From Sporosarcina sp. Marseille-Q4063 (GTDB lineage Bacteria > Bacillota > Bacilli > Bacillales_A > Planococcaceae), in contig NZ_CP070502.1 in NCBI RefSeq assembly GCF_018309085.1, forward strand, positions 2,971,001-3,035,000: 64,000 bases of DNA. The letters are read 5' to 3'. Shown one piece after another: positions 8,070 through 15,944 of the stretch (position 1 is its first letter; each line of letters starts with the position of its first letter). Below the pieces are notes generated by a model. It ran no database searches, was not told the DNA's origin, and saw only the letters and a program-made list of their open reading frames with translations. Both the position numbers and the translations under genes were made by a program.

Positions 8070-8170
8070 AAGAAAAAAACCAAAGTGCTTTATTTGTTGA
8101 AGCCGGAACAAATTACAAGCGCAACACTTATCGACTTGTACAAACTTCACATCAACGCCAAACGAGCAAA
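8070..8170 (+). repeat. Hairpin element copy 3
   Basis: Same element as copy 2 and nearly identical from ACCAAAGTGC through CTTGTACAAA, including the perfect ATTTGTT/AACAAAT hairpin. Only one degenerate 21-nt core (AAACGAGCAAAG, 8159-8170) follows it. Copies 2 and 3 flank the 127-bp element, so this may be a split or duplicated locus. Confidence 0.8.
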
Positions 8171-8187
8171 GCATCCGGTAATAAAAC

Positions 8188-8219
8188 AAAAAAAGTGCCA
8201 CCCATCAACAGGGCAGCAC
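8188..8219 (-). terminator. ywpF terminator
   Basis: On the minus strand GTGCTGCCC (8219-8211) pairs with GGGTGGCAC (8203-8195), then seven T. Confidence 0.8.
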
Positions 8220-8229
8220 CACACCAAAC

Positions 8230-8670
8230 TCACTCATCTTCCTCAATATCCCGCTTCAACCGCGGACGTGAACGCATGTCCGTCTCAAAACGCTCAAGCA
8301 ATGTCGCGCCTTCCAAACCTTCCCCGATCAATTCCTCCAACAGGTGCTCGGCATATTGCGTACGAGCCCGTTTTAATCTGCCTTTCAACAAAACCGAAAT
8401 ATTATTTCCGATTTGTTTCACCGCACTAACAGCTACGCGAAAACCGGCGGGTTCGTTTTCTGGATACGAAATGACGACTTTTGCCTCGAGCAAATCGTCT
8501 TCACCTTGAAATGATTCGAAAAACGCCTTATGCTTTTCCTCGATAAACATCTCAAGAATCCACATCCGGTGGCTATTCTCTTGATTTATAATAATTCCAT
8601 CGATAAGCGGGAAATCTATAACTTGTTCATCGTGCAAGATTCCAACTGACAACATCTTAAATGTTTTCAT
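8230..8670 (-). CDS. ywpF: YwpF-like protein
   Basis: A 146-residue soluble protein starting MKTFKMLSVGILHD, which matches YwpF-type proteins next to ssbB in Bacillus. A charged C-terminal helical region ends in an acidic tail (RDIEEDE). The function of the family is not established. AAGGTGG on the minus strand (8685-8679) precedes two adjacent ATGs (8673 and 8670). I use 8670 because it gives the family N-terminus and better spacing. It is transcribed divergently from ssbB and ends at its own terminator. Confidence 0.75.
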   Translation of the reverse strand: MKTFKMLSVGILHDEQVIDFPLIDGIIINQENSHRMWILEMFIEEKHKAFFESFQGEDDLLEAKVVISYPENEPAGFRVAVSAVKQIGNNISVLLKGRLKRARTQYAEHLLEELIGEGLEGATLLERFETDMRSRPRLKRDIEEDE

Positions 8671-8871
8671 CATGCGCACCACCTTCAAATTTGCTTTGAT
8701 TATACCATATTTTCGAGGCTGGAATAAATAAACAACAAACCTGCCAAAGTTAATTTATCTAAAATTCGACATCCTGCAAAAAATGCATAACGCTGTCGTT
8801 TCTTAGAATAGACAATCAAACTAGATATCTTGAAATAATGAAAATCAACGCGAAAAATGCTTCAAAACTGA

Positions 8872-8884
8872 AAAAACGCCTTTT
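8872..8884 (+). promoter_or_regulatory. Candidate ComK box upstream of ssbB
   Basis: AAAA-ACGCC-TTTT matches the ComK half-site AAAA-N5-TTTT exactly. A second box at a canonical distance is not clear; AAAA-ATGCT-TCAA at 8853-8865 is degenerate. B. subtilis ssbB is ComK-dependent, which makes the site plausible. Confidence 0.4.
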
Positions 8885-8944
8885 GCTAAAAATCGACTCG
8901 GTGTCGTATTATCAAATTAATTCAAAAAGAAAGGAGGGTATTGG

Positions 8945-9382
8945 TTGAATCAAGTCGCACTTGTAGGGCGCATAACAAAAGATCCCATCTTGCGGAAATT
9001 ATCTCGAGATCGGGTCCAAACAAGTATTATCATCGCAATAAATCGCAACTATAAGAATACGAAAGGAGAAATAGAAGCGGATTTCATATTATGTTCTTTA
9101 TTCGGTCGACTTGCGGAAAACACAGCAAAGCATTGTGGAAAAGGTTCGCTAATCGGACTGAGTGGTCGCATCCAGTCCAGAACTTACGAAAGAGAAGATC
9201 AAAGTCGTGTTTTCGTCACGGAAGTGATTGGAGACGAAGTTCGATTTCTTTCAACAAAATCTAGATTAAATGACGATTTATACGCGAATTCTACAGTGTC
9301 GAATCACCAAGAAATTGCGGAATCAGAAACAGATCACTTTGAATTACCTGCACAAGAAAGCAAAGAACTACCAATTATGTAA
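8945..9382 (+). CDS. ssbB: Single-stranded DNA-binding protein SsbB
   Basis: A 145-residue single-stranded DNA-binding protein with one OB fold (about residues 1-105: MNQVALVGRITKDP, EADFILCSLFGRLAEN) and a short acidic tail ending ELPIM, reminiscent of but not identical to the DDDLPF-type tip. It lies next to ywpF and ywqA, so it is the competence-type paralogue (YwpH/SsbB) rather than the replicative Ssb. B. subtilis SsbB is about 113 residues; the longer tail here is notable. TTG 8945 is the start, with AAGGAGGGTA at 8931-8940. Confidence 0.88.
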   Translation: MNQVALVGRITKDPILRKLSRDRVQTSIIIAINRNYKNTKGEIEADFILCSLFGRLAENTAKHCGKGSLIGLSGRIQSRTYEREDQSRVFVTEVIGDEVRFLSTKSRLNDDLYANSTVSNHQEIAESETDHFELPAQESKELPIM

Positions 9383-9466
9383 CAAAAGGGGGAAATTGTC
9401 CGGATAACAAACCGGAGCTGAATACTACAATTATATGAATAGCTGTGAAGGAATCTACTTAATGTT

Positions 9467-9495
9467 GAAAAGGCCTTTTGGGGGATCGGCCTTTC
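9467..9495 (+). terminator. Weak hairpin after ssbB
   Basis: GAAAAGGCC (9467-9475) pairs with GGCCTTTC (9488-9495); only a short T run follows. Confidence 0.4.
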
Positions 9496-9545
9496 GGTTA
9501 TACGGAAAAATATCATAGGGAAAAACTTAATTGCTAATTAAAAAA

Positions 9546-9596
9546 CCGCGCGACGGTGCCTGAGAGAAGACTGCCTTTCAGGTGCCATTACCGCGG
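9546..9596 (+). promoter_or_regulatory. Structured leader in front of the 52-codon gene
   Basis: Outer arms CCGCG/CGCGG (9546-9550, 9592-9596) enclose a second stem GGTGCCTGA / TCAGGTGCC (9555-9563, 9578-9586) with two wobble pairs and a 14-nt loop. There is no T tract. It ends 9 nt before the ribosome site of the next small gene, so it may act on translation. I recognise no riboswitch class. Confidence 0.45.
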
Positions 9597-9620
9597 AACT
9601 AATAAAAGGAGATGTTGTGT

Positions 9621-9779
9621 TTGACGAAACTCGAAAAAGAAATTGTGCGAATGGAGCTTCAAATTAGCGAATTAATCCGAGTCGTGGCGAATTTAAACGA
9701 ACGCTTAAAAAGGGTAGAGGACAAAAGTACAGGCAAGGAATTTGTCAGGCAAGTGCCGATTGTGCAAAAAATAACGTGA
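9621..9779 (+). CDS. 52-residue coiled-coil protein, unknown function
   Basis: TTG 9621 follows AAAGGAG (9605-9611) at a normal distance and opens a 52-residue frame ending TGA 9777-9779. The start MTKLEKEIVRMELQISELIR shows a heptad pattern of Leu/Ile/Val with charged residues to about residue 35, indicating a short coiled coil. It is followed by a terminator that works for the opposite strand. ATG 9612 is in frame but touches the ribosome site. No family is recognised. Confidence 0.55.
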   Translation: MTKLEKEIVRMELQISELIRVVANLNERLKRVEDKSTGKEFVRQVPIVQKIT

Positions 9780-9813
9780 AAAATCCCAGAGAAGAAGAAT
9801 TTCAACTCTGGGA
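9779..9813 (-). terminator. ywqBA operon terminator
   Basis: Perfect 8-bp stem TCCCAGAG/CTCTGGGA (9784-9791, 9806-9813). On the minus strand it is followed by TTTTT, placing it just after ywqA. Confidence 0.8.
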
Positions 9814-9824
9814 CAAAAATATAG

Positions 9825-12566
9825 TTATCCGAATGACAGTAAATCATCGAGTTCTCGGTCAGATAGCTCAGTCAACCACTGGCTAGATTGAATTAGATCG
9901 GCAGATAGAGCCGCTTTTTCGGCAAGCATCTTATCAATCTTTTCCTCAATCGTTCCAATCGTCACGAATTTATGGACATGCACGAACTTTGTTTGCCCGA
10001 TTCGATACGCGCGGTCAGTTGCTTGATTTTCTACGGCCGGATTCCACCATCGATCCGCATGCAATACGTGATTGGCAGCCGTTAAGTTCAACCCGGTTCC
10101 GCCTGCACGCAGCGATAATACGAAGACCGGAAATTCACCGTTTTGAAAAGCATCGACCAGATTATCGCGTTGGCCCTTCGGCATGCTACCCGTCAAGAAC
10201 GGGACGTCAATACCATGAAGTTCAGATAAGCAATGCTGGATGAGTTTTCCCATCCCGATATACTGCGTGAAAATAATGCATTGTTCACCGTTTTCCGCAA
10301 TATTACCAGCCATCGACACGATACCGCTCAATTTGTCGGAACGTGCAACTAATTGCTCGGCCGGACCATGCGGCTCTTTCAAAAACAGCGCGGGGTGATT
10401 GCATAATTGTTTCAACCGACTAAGCATCGTCAAAATAAGTCCTTTTTTCTCAAAACCAGTCAAAGTCTGCAATTTAAACTTGGTCTCATCAAGGAAACTT
10501 TCATACAAAGCGGCTTGTTCAGTCGTCAGCGGAACATACTCGTTCTGCTCCAACTTCTTCGGCAGATTCAACAATAAATCTGGATCATTTTTCGTTCGAC
10601 GCAATAAGAACGGTCGAATTTTCGCTCGAAGCTTTTGTTTATCGCGTTCTGAATCATCTCGCTCAATCGGAACGATGAAGTTATCCGTAAACGTCCGGAA
10701 GTTCCCGAAATATCCTTTATGAACAAAATCGAAAATCGCCCACAGCTCAGACAAACGGTTTTCAATCGGCGTACCCGTTAACGCAATATGATGTTGACCG
10801 TGCAATTTACGAATCATACGCGATTGTCTAGTTTGCATGTTTTTAATATTTTGAGCTTCATCAAGCGTAATGCTCGTAAACTCAGTCTCAGCAAGCATCT
10901 CACCGTCTTGAGAAGCCGTGCCGTACGTCGTTAAAATAACATCAGGACGCAAATCGGCTATCAACGTAGTAAACGCTGCGTCTTTCTCACGTGAAGGTCC
11001 ATAATGCGTATGGACAGAAAGCGACGGCGCAAAACGTTCAATTTCCTTTTGCCAGTTACCAAGAACACTCGTCGGACAAATGATGAGCGATGGTTTTTCA
11101 GTGTCAGGACGCGCATGGACATTCAACAAATAAGCGATAAGCTGCACCGTTTTTCCAAGCCCCATATCATCGGCAAGAACAGCCCCGAACTGATTATCGC
11201 GCATGAAAATGAGCCAATCATATCCTTCAACTTGATAAGGACGAAGCTCTGCATGTAACTGCTCAGAAATACCAGCAGACGGCAACCCTTTTTTATCCGC
11301 CAGCACTTCCATATAGCCTTTCAATGATTTTTGCATTGAAAATTCAAATAGCGGATCCTCATCATCCTCATCGCTTTCAATCGGAACAATTTCCTCGGGG
11401 ATGTCTTGGAATAAAAGATCTTTCACCGTCCACTCACCAGAATCGGCACGGTCCATAATATCTTTAATCTTTTTCAACCAAAGCGGGTCAATATGGAACC
11501 ACTCATCACCCGATCGAATATATTCGCGATTTTCCTCAACAAGCTTTTGGAAAGCATCGCGACCAATTTCTTGTCCGCCAAGCGCGAAATTCCAGTCGAA
11601 GTTAAGAACTTCGTCGAGATTCGTCGCCGAGTTATAAGACTGCACGCTCGCACTCGTACGAACCCTCATTTTAGATTCTGTAATTGATTTTAACCAAGCA
11701 GGCAATATGATCGTGTAATTAAAGGACTGAAGCAACGGCAAATCTTCTTGAATGAACAACCGAACCTCTGAATCATGAATCGGAACTGACAAAAAGCTTC
11801 CATCAGACTCGATTTCGACAGAGCGAAGAAAAGAGATCATTTCAGATTGTTTTTCAGCAATTTCGTCCGCGTATTCAGCCCATCGCTCAGGAAGTGCTTC
11901 CGCGACAGGAAGATTTCTTTTACGAACAGCCGGCGTCCAGTGACGTTCACGTTCGCCGACAACAACCGTTTCAAGCATCCACTCAGCAGAGTCCGAATCT
12001 TCCTCGGGTTCCGTCAGCCGGAAAGCTACGCGCACAGGCATCGTCGATACTGACTCGCCCGGCCAACCATATTTCCGTAAATGCGGAAGAAGTGTCGGCA
12101 ATTGTTCCGGACTTAGCGAAGAATCGATCAGTCTTCCGTACACCGCAGATTGAATAATTTGCACGGCTGCATCTGTTAGGGCAATTTCATCCGTATTAAA
12201 ATGGATTCCTGTTTCATTCGTCTCGACATAGTTCCAGATTTTCGGATTGCGCCAAGCATCTGCAGCTTCTCGAATCGATTGAAGAATTTGGCTATCTTCC
12301 TCCGTTTGGCCTTCAAACTTCACGTAAGGATGCGATTCGGGAAATGACAACAGCAATTGGTCGGCTCTGAGATTCAGTTGATCATCGGTTATTTCCGCAA
12401 GAAGACCAAAAAATGTCCGTTCGTCATTAAAAAACAAATAGGAAACTAACTCGTCTGGATCGACGGGATAGCCGTTGCTATCTTCTGCGGAAACGGCGTA
12501 TGTGTTTCCGTCGATCGGTTTTATACCAATACGGAGAAGGTGTTCCAATGTAAAAGTTTCACTCAT
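9825..12566 (-). CDS. ywqA: SNF2-family DEAD/DEAH helicase (YwqA-like)
   Basis: A 913-residue Swi2/Snf2 ATPase. The N-terminal half (about 1-430) is a family-specific region. The motor domain has Walker A DDMGLGKT (about 466-473), Walker B DEAQ (about 569-572) and the C-terminal helicase part with FTQYIGMGK and the motif VI-like QATDRAYRIGQT. Such bacterial SNF2 proteins remodel protein-nucleic acid complexes; the specific role of YwqA is not known to me. ATG 12566 overlaps the ywqB stop as ATGA, indicating translational coupling. The open frame runs 29 codons further, but that part is ywqB coding sequence. Confidence 0.9.
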   Translation of the reverse strand: MSETFTLEHLLRIGIKPIDGNTYAVSAEDSNGYPVDPDELVSYLFFNDERTFFGLLAEITDDQLNLRADQLLLSFPESHPYVKFEGQTEEDSQILQSIREAADAWRNPKIWNYVETNETGIHFNTDEIALTDAAVQIIQSAVYGRLIDSSLSPEQLPTLLPHLRKYGWPGESVSTMPVRVAFRLTEPEEDSDSAEWMLETVVVGERERHWTPAVRKRNLPVAEALPERWAEYADEIAEKQSEMISFLRSVEIESDGSFLSVPIHDSEVRLFIQEDLPLLQSFNYTIILPAWLKSITESKMRVRTSASVQSYNSATNLDEVLNFDWNFALGGQEIGRDAFQKLVEENREYIRSGDEWFHIDPLWLKKIKDIMDRADSGEWTVKDLLFQDIPEEIVPIESDEDDEDPLFEFSMQKSLKGYMEVLADKKGLPSAGISEQLHAELRPYQVEGYDWLIFMRDNQFGAVLADDMGLGKTVQLIAYLLNVHARPDTEKPSLIICPTSVLGNWQKEIERFAPSLSVHTHYGPSREKDAAFTTLIADLRPDVILTTYGTASQDGEMLAETEFTSITLDEAQNIKNMQTRQSRMIRKLHGQHHIALTGTPIENRLSELWAIFDFVHKGYFGNFRTFTDNFIVPIERDDSERDKQKLRAKIRPFLLRRTKNDPDLLLNLPKKLEQNEYVPLTTEQAALYESFLDETKFKLQTLTGFEKKGLILTMLSRLKQLCNHPALFLKEPHGPAEQLVARSDKLSGIVSMAGNIAENGEQCIIFTQYIGMGKLIQHCLSELHGIDVPFLTGSMPKGQRDNLVDAFQNGEFPVFVLSLRAGGTGLNLTAANHVLHADRWWNPAVENQATDRAYRIGQTKFVHVHKFVTIGTIEEKIDKMLAEKAALSADLIQSSQWLTELSDRELDDLLSFG

Positions 12567-14146
12567 AAGTACAAATTCCCTTTCTCCATTTCTTCCATAA
12601 GTGCACGAAGGCGGCGATTTTTCTCGCGCACTGTATCTATATAACGGTTCCAAAATTCATGTTTACCGCTCTTTTTACAACCATTCTTCATCTTTCTGAA
12701 TAAATTCACCGCGCGACGATAACTTTGTCGATTGCGTTCCTTCACAAATTTTGTAGCATACACATGAAGAAGAGGAAGGACGGCCGCAGGATCTTCGGCC
12801 AACGCAATTTTCAATCCACCCGCTTCAGCAACTTCGTAAACAACACGATATCGGTGCATCAAAGCAGCCCATTCACGGAAACGACCACGTTCGACAAGGA
12901 AATCGGCATAAACATCTACGCCGGTTTCGCCGTAATAAGCGAACATTTTTTCACGCTCATCCTCCGGGAAATCCGCTGCTTCTAACAAGCCGTCAATTTT
13001 CCGCACAAAAGCGGGTCGTTGTGAAACAGATACCCTTTGCACTAAATAATCGCCAATGAACGGAAGAAGTGCCGACATGATAACAGCAAGGGAATCCATA
13101 TTATCGTCTCGTTCAGCAAGATTCGCCAACGGCAACCATTTCGAAAAATCCTTGATCGTAATATCTTTAGAAAGATCTGCTAACTTATCATTCCGTCCTT
13201 GTATGACATAGAAAAAGGCAACCAAAGTTGAAGCATCCGGAGAATCATTATTCTCAAGCAGTTCTAACTCGCGTTGTCTAACAAATTTATCAGCAAATAA
13301 CTGTTGCCAAAACAGTTGATAAACCCGGAAACGTTCGTCGAACAGTCCCTCATACTCCAATGCGAAAGTTCTCACAAACACTTTCAACTGATCATGAAAT
13401 GGGTCTGTTTCAAAAAGTCTTGGTTTTGATGAAATGGATTTAACGCCATCAGCCAGTTTTCCAAGTTGATCGGTCAACCAGTTCTTGACGTACCATTTTC
13501 CGTAAGTAAAATTGGAGCCGCTACCGCCTAGATGGAAATAAATATACGGCCACGCAGCCTCAAGCGCATGCAACCGGTAATAAATGTCAAATAACGGTTT
13601 CCATTCATACTCAAAAGGTGATAGAGACCGTGATTTCTGGTCTATCAACTCGAATTTATGGATGAAGACCGCTGGATTTTCATTCAAACTTATGATTCGA
13701 ATAGGGTTCATCAAACGTGATAAGACGTCACTCCAAGCTTCCGGAGTGCGATCTGTAATTTTAAAAGCCATTTGTTCCGTTTCCATCCTCCTCCATTCGT
13801 GCATCCATTCAGTTAAGGAATTAAATTGTAGATATAAATGGAAGATAACTGCTGCCCGGTGCGAACACCATCCAGGCTCGCCGCAAGTGCATGTCGTGCT
13901 TGATGCGCTAAACGATAAAGTCACTTCTTCTTCAAAATCGGTTCCATTAACTTCTGCGAGCACGGTTAATGTCGAAGAGTCATACGAATAGGATTCCACA
14001 GAACCACTACGAACCAGTGTTACCGCTTTTTGAATTTCTAATGCTTCTTCTGGTATATCAGATCGGAATGAATGTTTAATTTCATTCATAAAATTATTTA
14101 GCTCAGCTTCGTGCAAGTAGGATACACGTTCAACGGTCATGTGCAT
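12563..14146 (-). CDS. ywqB: SWIM zinc-finger protein (YwqB-like)
   Basis: A 527-residue protein with a SWIM zinc finger near the N-terminus: Cys86, Cys88, Cys94 and His96 (CTCGEPGWCSH). The remainder is helical with no catalytic motif that I recognise. SWIM fingers bind nucleic acid or protein, and in Bacillales this gene sits directly before the SNF2 helicase gene, so the two probably form one complex. Start ATG 14146 follows GAGGAGAG. An operon with ywqA (4-nt overlap) is transcribed away from the IDEAL-domain gene. Confidence 0.85.
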   Translation of the reverse strand: MHMTVERVSYLHEAELNNFMNEIKHSFRSDIPEEALEIQKAVTLVRSGSVESYSYDSSTLTVLAEVNGTDFEEEVTLSFSASSTTCTCGEPGWCSHRAAVIFHLYLQFNSLTEWMHEWRRMETEQMAFKITDRTPEAWSDVLSRLMNPIRIISLNENPAVFIHKFELIDQKSRSLSPFEYEWKPLFDIYYRLHALEAAWPYIYFHLGGSGSNFTYGKWYVKNWLTDQLGKLADGVKSISSKPRLFETDPFHDQLKVFVRTFALEYEGLFDERFRVYQLFWQQLFADKFVRQRELELLENNDSPDASTLVAFFYVIQGRNDKLADLSKDITIKDFSKWLPLANLAERDDNMDSLAVIMSALLPFIGDYLVQRVSVSQRPAFVRKIDGLLEAADFPEDEREKMFAYYGETGVDVYADFLVERGRFREWAALMHRYRVVYEVAEAGGLKIALAEDPAAVLPLLHVYATKFVKERNRQSYRRAVNLFRKMKNGCKKSGKHEFWNRYIDTVREKNRRLRALMEEMEKGNLYL

Positions 14147-14399
14147 CGGACCACTCTCCTCAAAAATGCATTCCCTCTAGTATAACGCTTTTTGCGCCAA
14201 TACGTAAATAATTAAATTCGAATTCTTTTATTAATTTATTTCTTATCAAGAATCTTTCCTAGACGCACTACCCGGTTTCCCGTAAATGGAAGAGTAGGAA
14301 TAATGTTATAGGAATAATCGTGTAAACAATTCACATTTCCTGTTAGAATGTGATAGAATGATAGTAATAATCAGAATGTTCGATGAGGAGGGAGCAAAA

Positions 14400-14861
14400 A
14401 TGCTATCAGTTCAACGAATGACGCCATTTTTCACTAGGAAAGAAGAATTCCGATTACGTCTCGTCTTTGCTTATCAGTACTTATCAATCGTGAAAGGAGA
14501 TGAATTATTTCACTTTATACCGACTGAAGGGAAAGAAATCGTCATTAATATGAAAAGCCTTCAAGTGGAAAATCTCGGGGAAGTGTTTGTATTCCAACGT
14601 GGGAACCGATTTATTCGCTTACCACTCTATCAATTACTTCTGATTTCAGATATTCATTCGCACTTAAAAACCATTATGGAAGGGAGCCTCGATGTAGGCA
14701 TGGAGATACAAGTAGAGTTAACGGAAGAAGTGCTTGTGGAATCCAAGGAGCTGATTGAAAGCCTCGAAACGGAAAACCGTCGACGAATGATCGACTACGC
14801 TTTGGAAACGAATGATTTGGATCTATTCAATGAACTAACGGAAGGAATGCAGCAAACTTGA
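14400..14861 (+). CDS. IDEAL-domain protein
   Basis: A 153-residue soluble protein. The C-terminal RRMIDYALETNDLDLFNELT is an IDEAL domain (PF08858), a short helical module common in small Bacillales proteins. The N-terminal 100 residues are beta-rich and of unknown function. GAGGAGGGA precedes ATG 14400, which is why the longer frame from 14358 is not used. A strong terminator follows. It starts about 250 nt from the divergent ywqB gene. Confidence 0.75.
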   Translation: MLSVQRMTPFFTRKEEFRLRLVFAYQYLSIVKGDELFHFIPTEGKEIVINMKSLQVENLGEVFVFQRGNRFIRLPLYQLLLISDIHSHLKTIMEGSLDVGMEIQVELTEEVLVESKELIESLETENRRRMIDYALETNDLDLFNELTEGMQQT

Positions 14862-14877
14862 ATAAGAAAGAGTAAAG

Positions 14878-14916
14878 AACACCCATCGTAGTCTAAACGA
14901 TAGGTGTTCTTATTTT
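14878..14916 (+). terminator. Terminator after the IDEAL gene
   Basis: AACACCCATCGT (14878-14889) pairs with ACGATAGGTGTT (14897-14908, one bulge or mismatch), followed by CTTATTTT. Confidence 0.8.
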
Positions 14917-14936
14917 AATCGCTATATAATAGTTCT

Positions 14937-15047
14937 TTAGATAATAAACGCTTGGAGAATAAAAACGACAATGGCAATCCCTGCAATGCCAAACAGAAAG
15001 TCTGTCCAAGTAAATGTTTCTGTATCGAACTCATTCATTTTTTCCAT
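14937..15047 (-). CDS. 36-residue single-pass membrane microprotein
   Basis: On the minus strand ATG 15047 opens a 36-codon frame: a short polar N-terminus (MEKMNEFDTETFTWTD) followed by one hydrophobic helix (residues 17-36, FGIAGIAIVVFIL) that runs to the stop. AAAGGGGTG (about 15063-15056) is a good ribosome site. A 14-bp palindrome lies just upstream. The size and layout fit a small membrane-inserted regulator, but I recognise no family. Confidence 0.6.
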   Translation of the reverse strand: MEKMNEFDTETFTWTDFLFGIAGIAIVVFILQAFII

Positions 15048-15067
15048 TTTTCAACACCCCTTTGTCG

Positions 15068-15081
15068 ATTTCCCGGGAAAT
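15068..15081. promoter_or_regulatory. 14-bp perfect palindrome ATTTCCCGGGAAAT
   Basis: A perfect inverted repeat between the microprotein (minus) and the yknW-like gene (plus). Its position between divergent genes suggests an operator. A second inverted repeat, TTGTCTA / TAGACAA, lies about 12 nt further right, with TATAAT between its arms. Confidence 0.45.
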
Positions 15082-15251
15082 TGGAGAGATTTTGTCTAGT
15101 ATTAATTTCCTTATCTATATAATAGACAAAAATCACCAGCCTTAAACCTGGAAGGGGGAATAAAGTAACTTTTTATCATTAAAAGTTACAACTGACGGAG
15201 TATTTGGTAGTATTAGGAATAATGATAGATTCTTAGGAAGGGATTGTAGTT

Positions 15252-15944
15252 ATGTTCTTTAATTTCACTTTTCGGCAGTACTTAACTAATCCACATCGCT
15301 TAGCCGATGATCTTCAAACTTCCACAATTCGCGGATTTAGAAAACGTATCGTCTTTGTTTTTCTAGCGGGGCTGCTTTTATTCGGAGCCCGATCCTGGTG
15401 GGGAATGGGCACGGAAGCACTAACGCCTTTAGTAGCAACAACGACGACCGCAGATTTCACATTAGCGAGATTCGCATCGTTCATTGGTTCGCTTGCTTGG
15501 TCAATCATCTACATATCGTTTCACTTTTTTGGGTTCGCATACATAATTCATTTACTGATAAAAATTCCTTATAAAAAACTACTGCCATTGCAGCTCCTTG
15601 TAACAAGTTTGCTATTGGTGGAAAAAGCGCTTATCTTTCTCGTATTTGCAACAAAAGGCGGGGCAGCTAATTATTCATTTTTATCATTCGGCCCATTAGC
15701 TGCTACTTATCTCGAATCAAAATACATGATCTTATTTTTGAATCAATTAACACTGACAACCGCCGTTATTATTGCGCTTCAATATAGCTTTATTCGCGCG
15801 TTTACGGACGAATCAAAACGAAAATCCCTGTTATGGACGTTAATCGGAATTCATCTGGTTCTTGCTTTATTGACAGCGTCGGTTGGATTTATTCCAATAG
15901 AAACGTTATTTGACTTGATCTTTGATGGAGGTGGGGTCCAATGA
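15252..15944 (+). CDS. YknW-like multi-pass membrane protein (Yip1-type)
   Basis: A 230-residue protein with about five membrane helices. Residues 1-30 are cytoplasmic (FRQYLTNPHRLADDL). It resembles YknW-type Yip1 proteins, which in B. subtilis assist assembly of the YknXYZ exporter that protects against the SdpC toxin. The gene overlaps the following yknX-like gene by 4 nt (ATGA), so the two proteins are probably made together. AGGAAGGGA precedes ATG 15252. No yknY/yknZ ABC genes follow, so any transporter partner is elsewhere or absent. Confidence 0.6.
   Translation: MFFNFTFRQYLTNPHRLADDLQTSTIRGFRKRIVFVFLAGLLLFGARSWWGMGTEALTPLVATTTTADFTLARFASFIGSLAWSIIYISFHFFGFAYIIHLLIKIPYKKLLPLQLLVTSLLLVEKALIFLVFATKGGAANYSFLSFGPLAATYLESKYMILFLNQLTLTTAVIIALQYSFIRAFTDESKRKSLLWTLIGIHLVLALLTASVGFIPIETLFDLIFDGGGVQ

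Noticed and set aside
8024..8509. 161-codon plus-strand frame opposite ywpF
   Set aside because: It covers a hairpin element and the antisense of ywpF and has no start signal; the minus-strand ywpF has a ribosome site and terminator.
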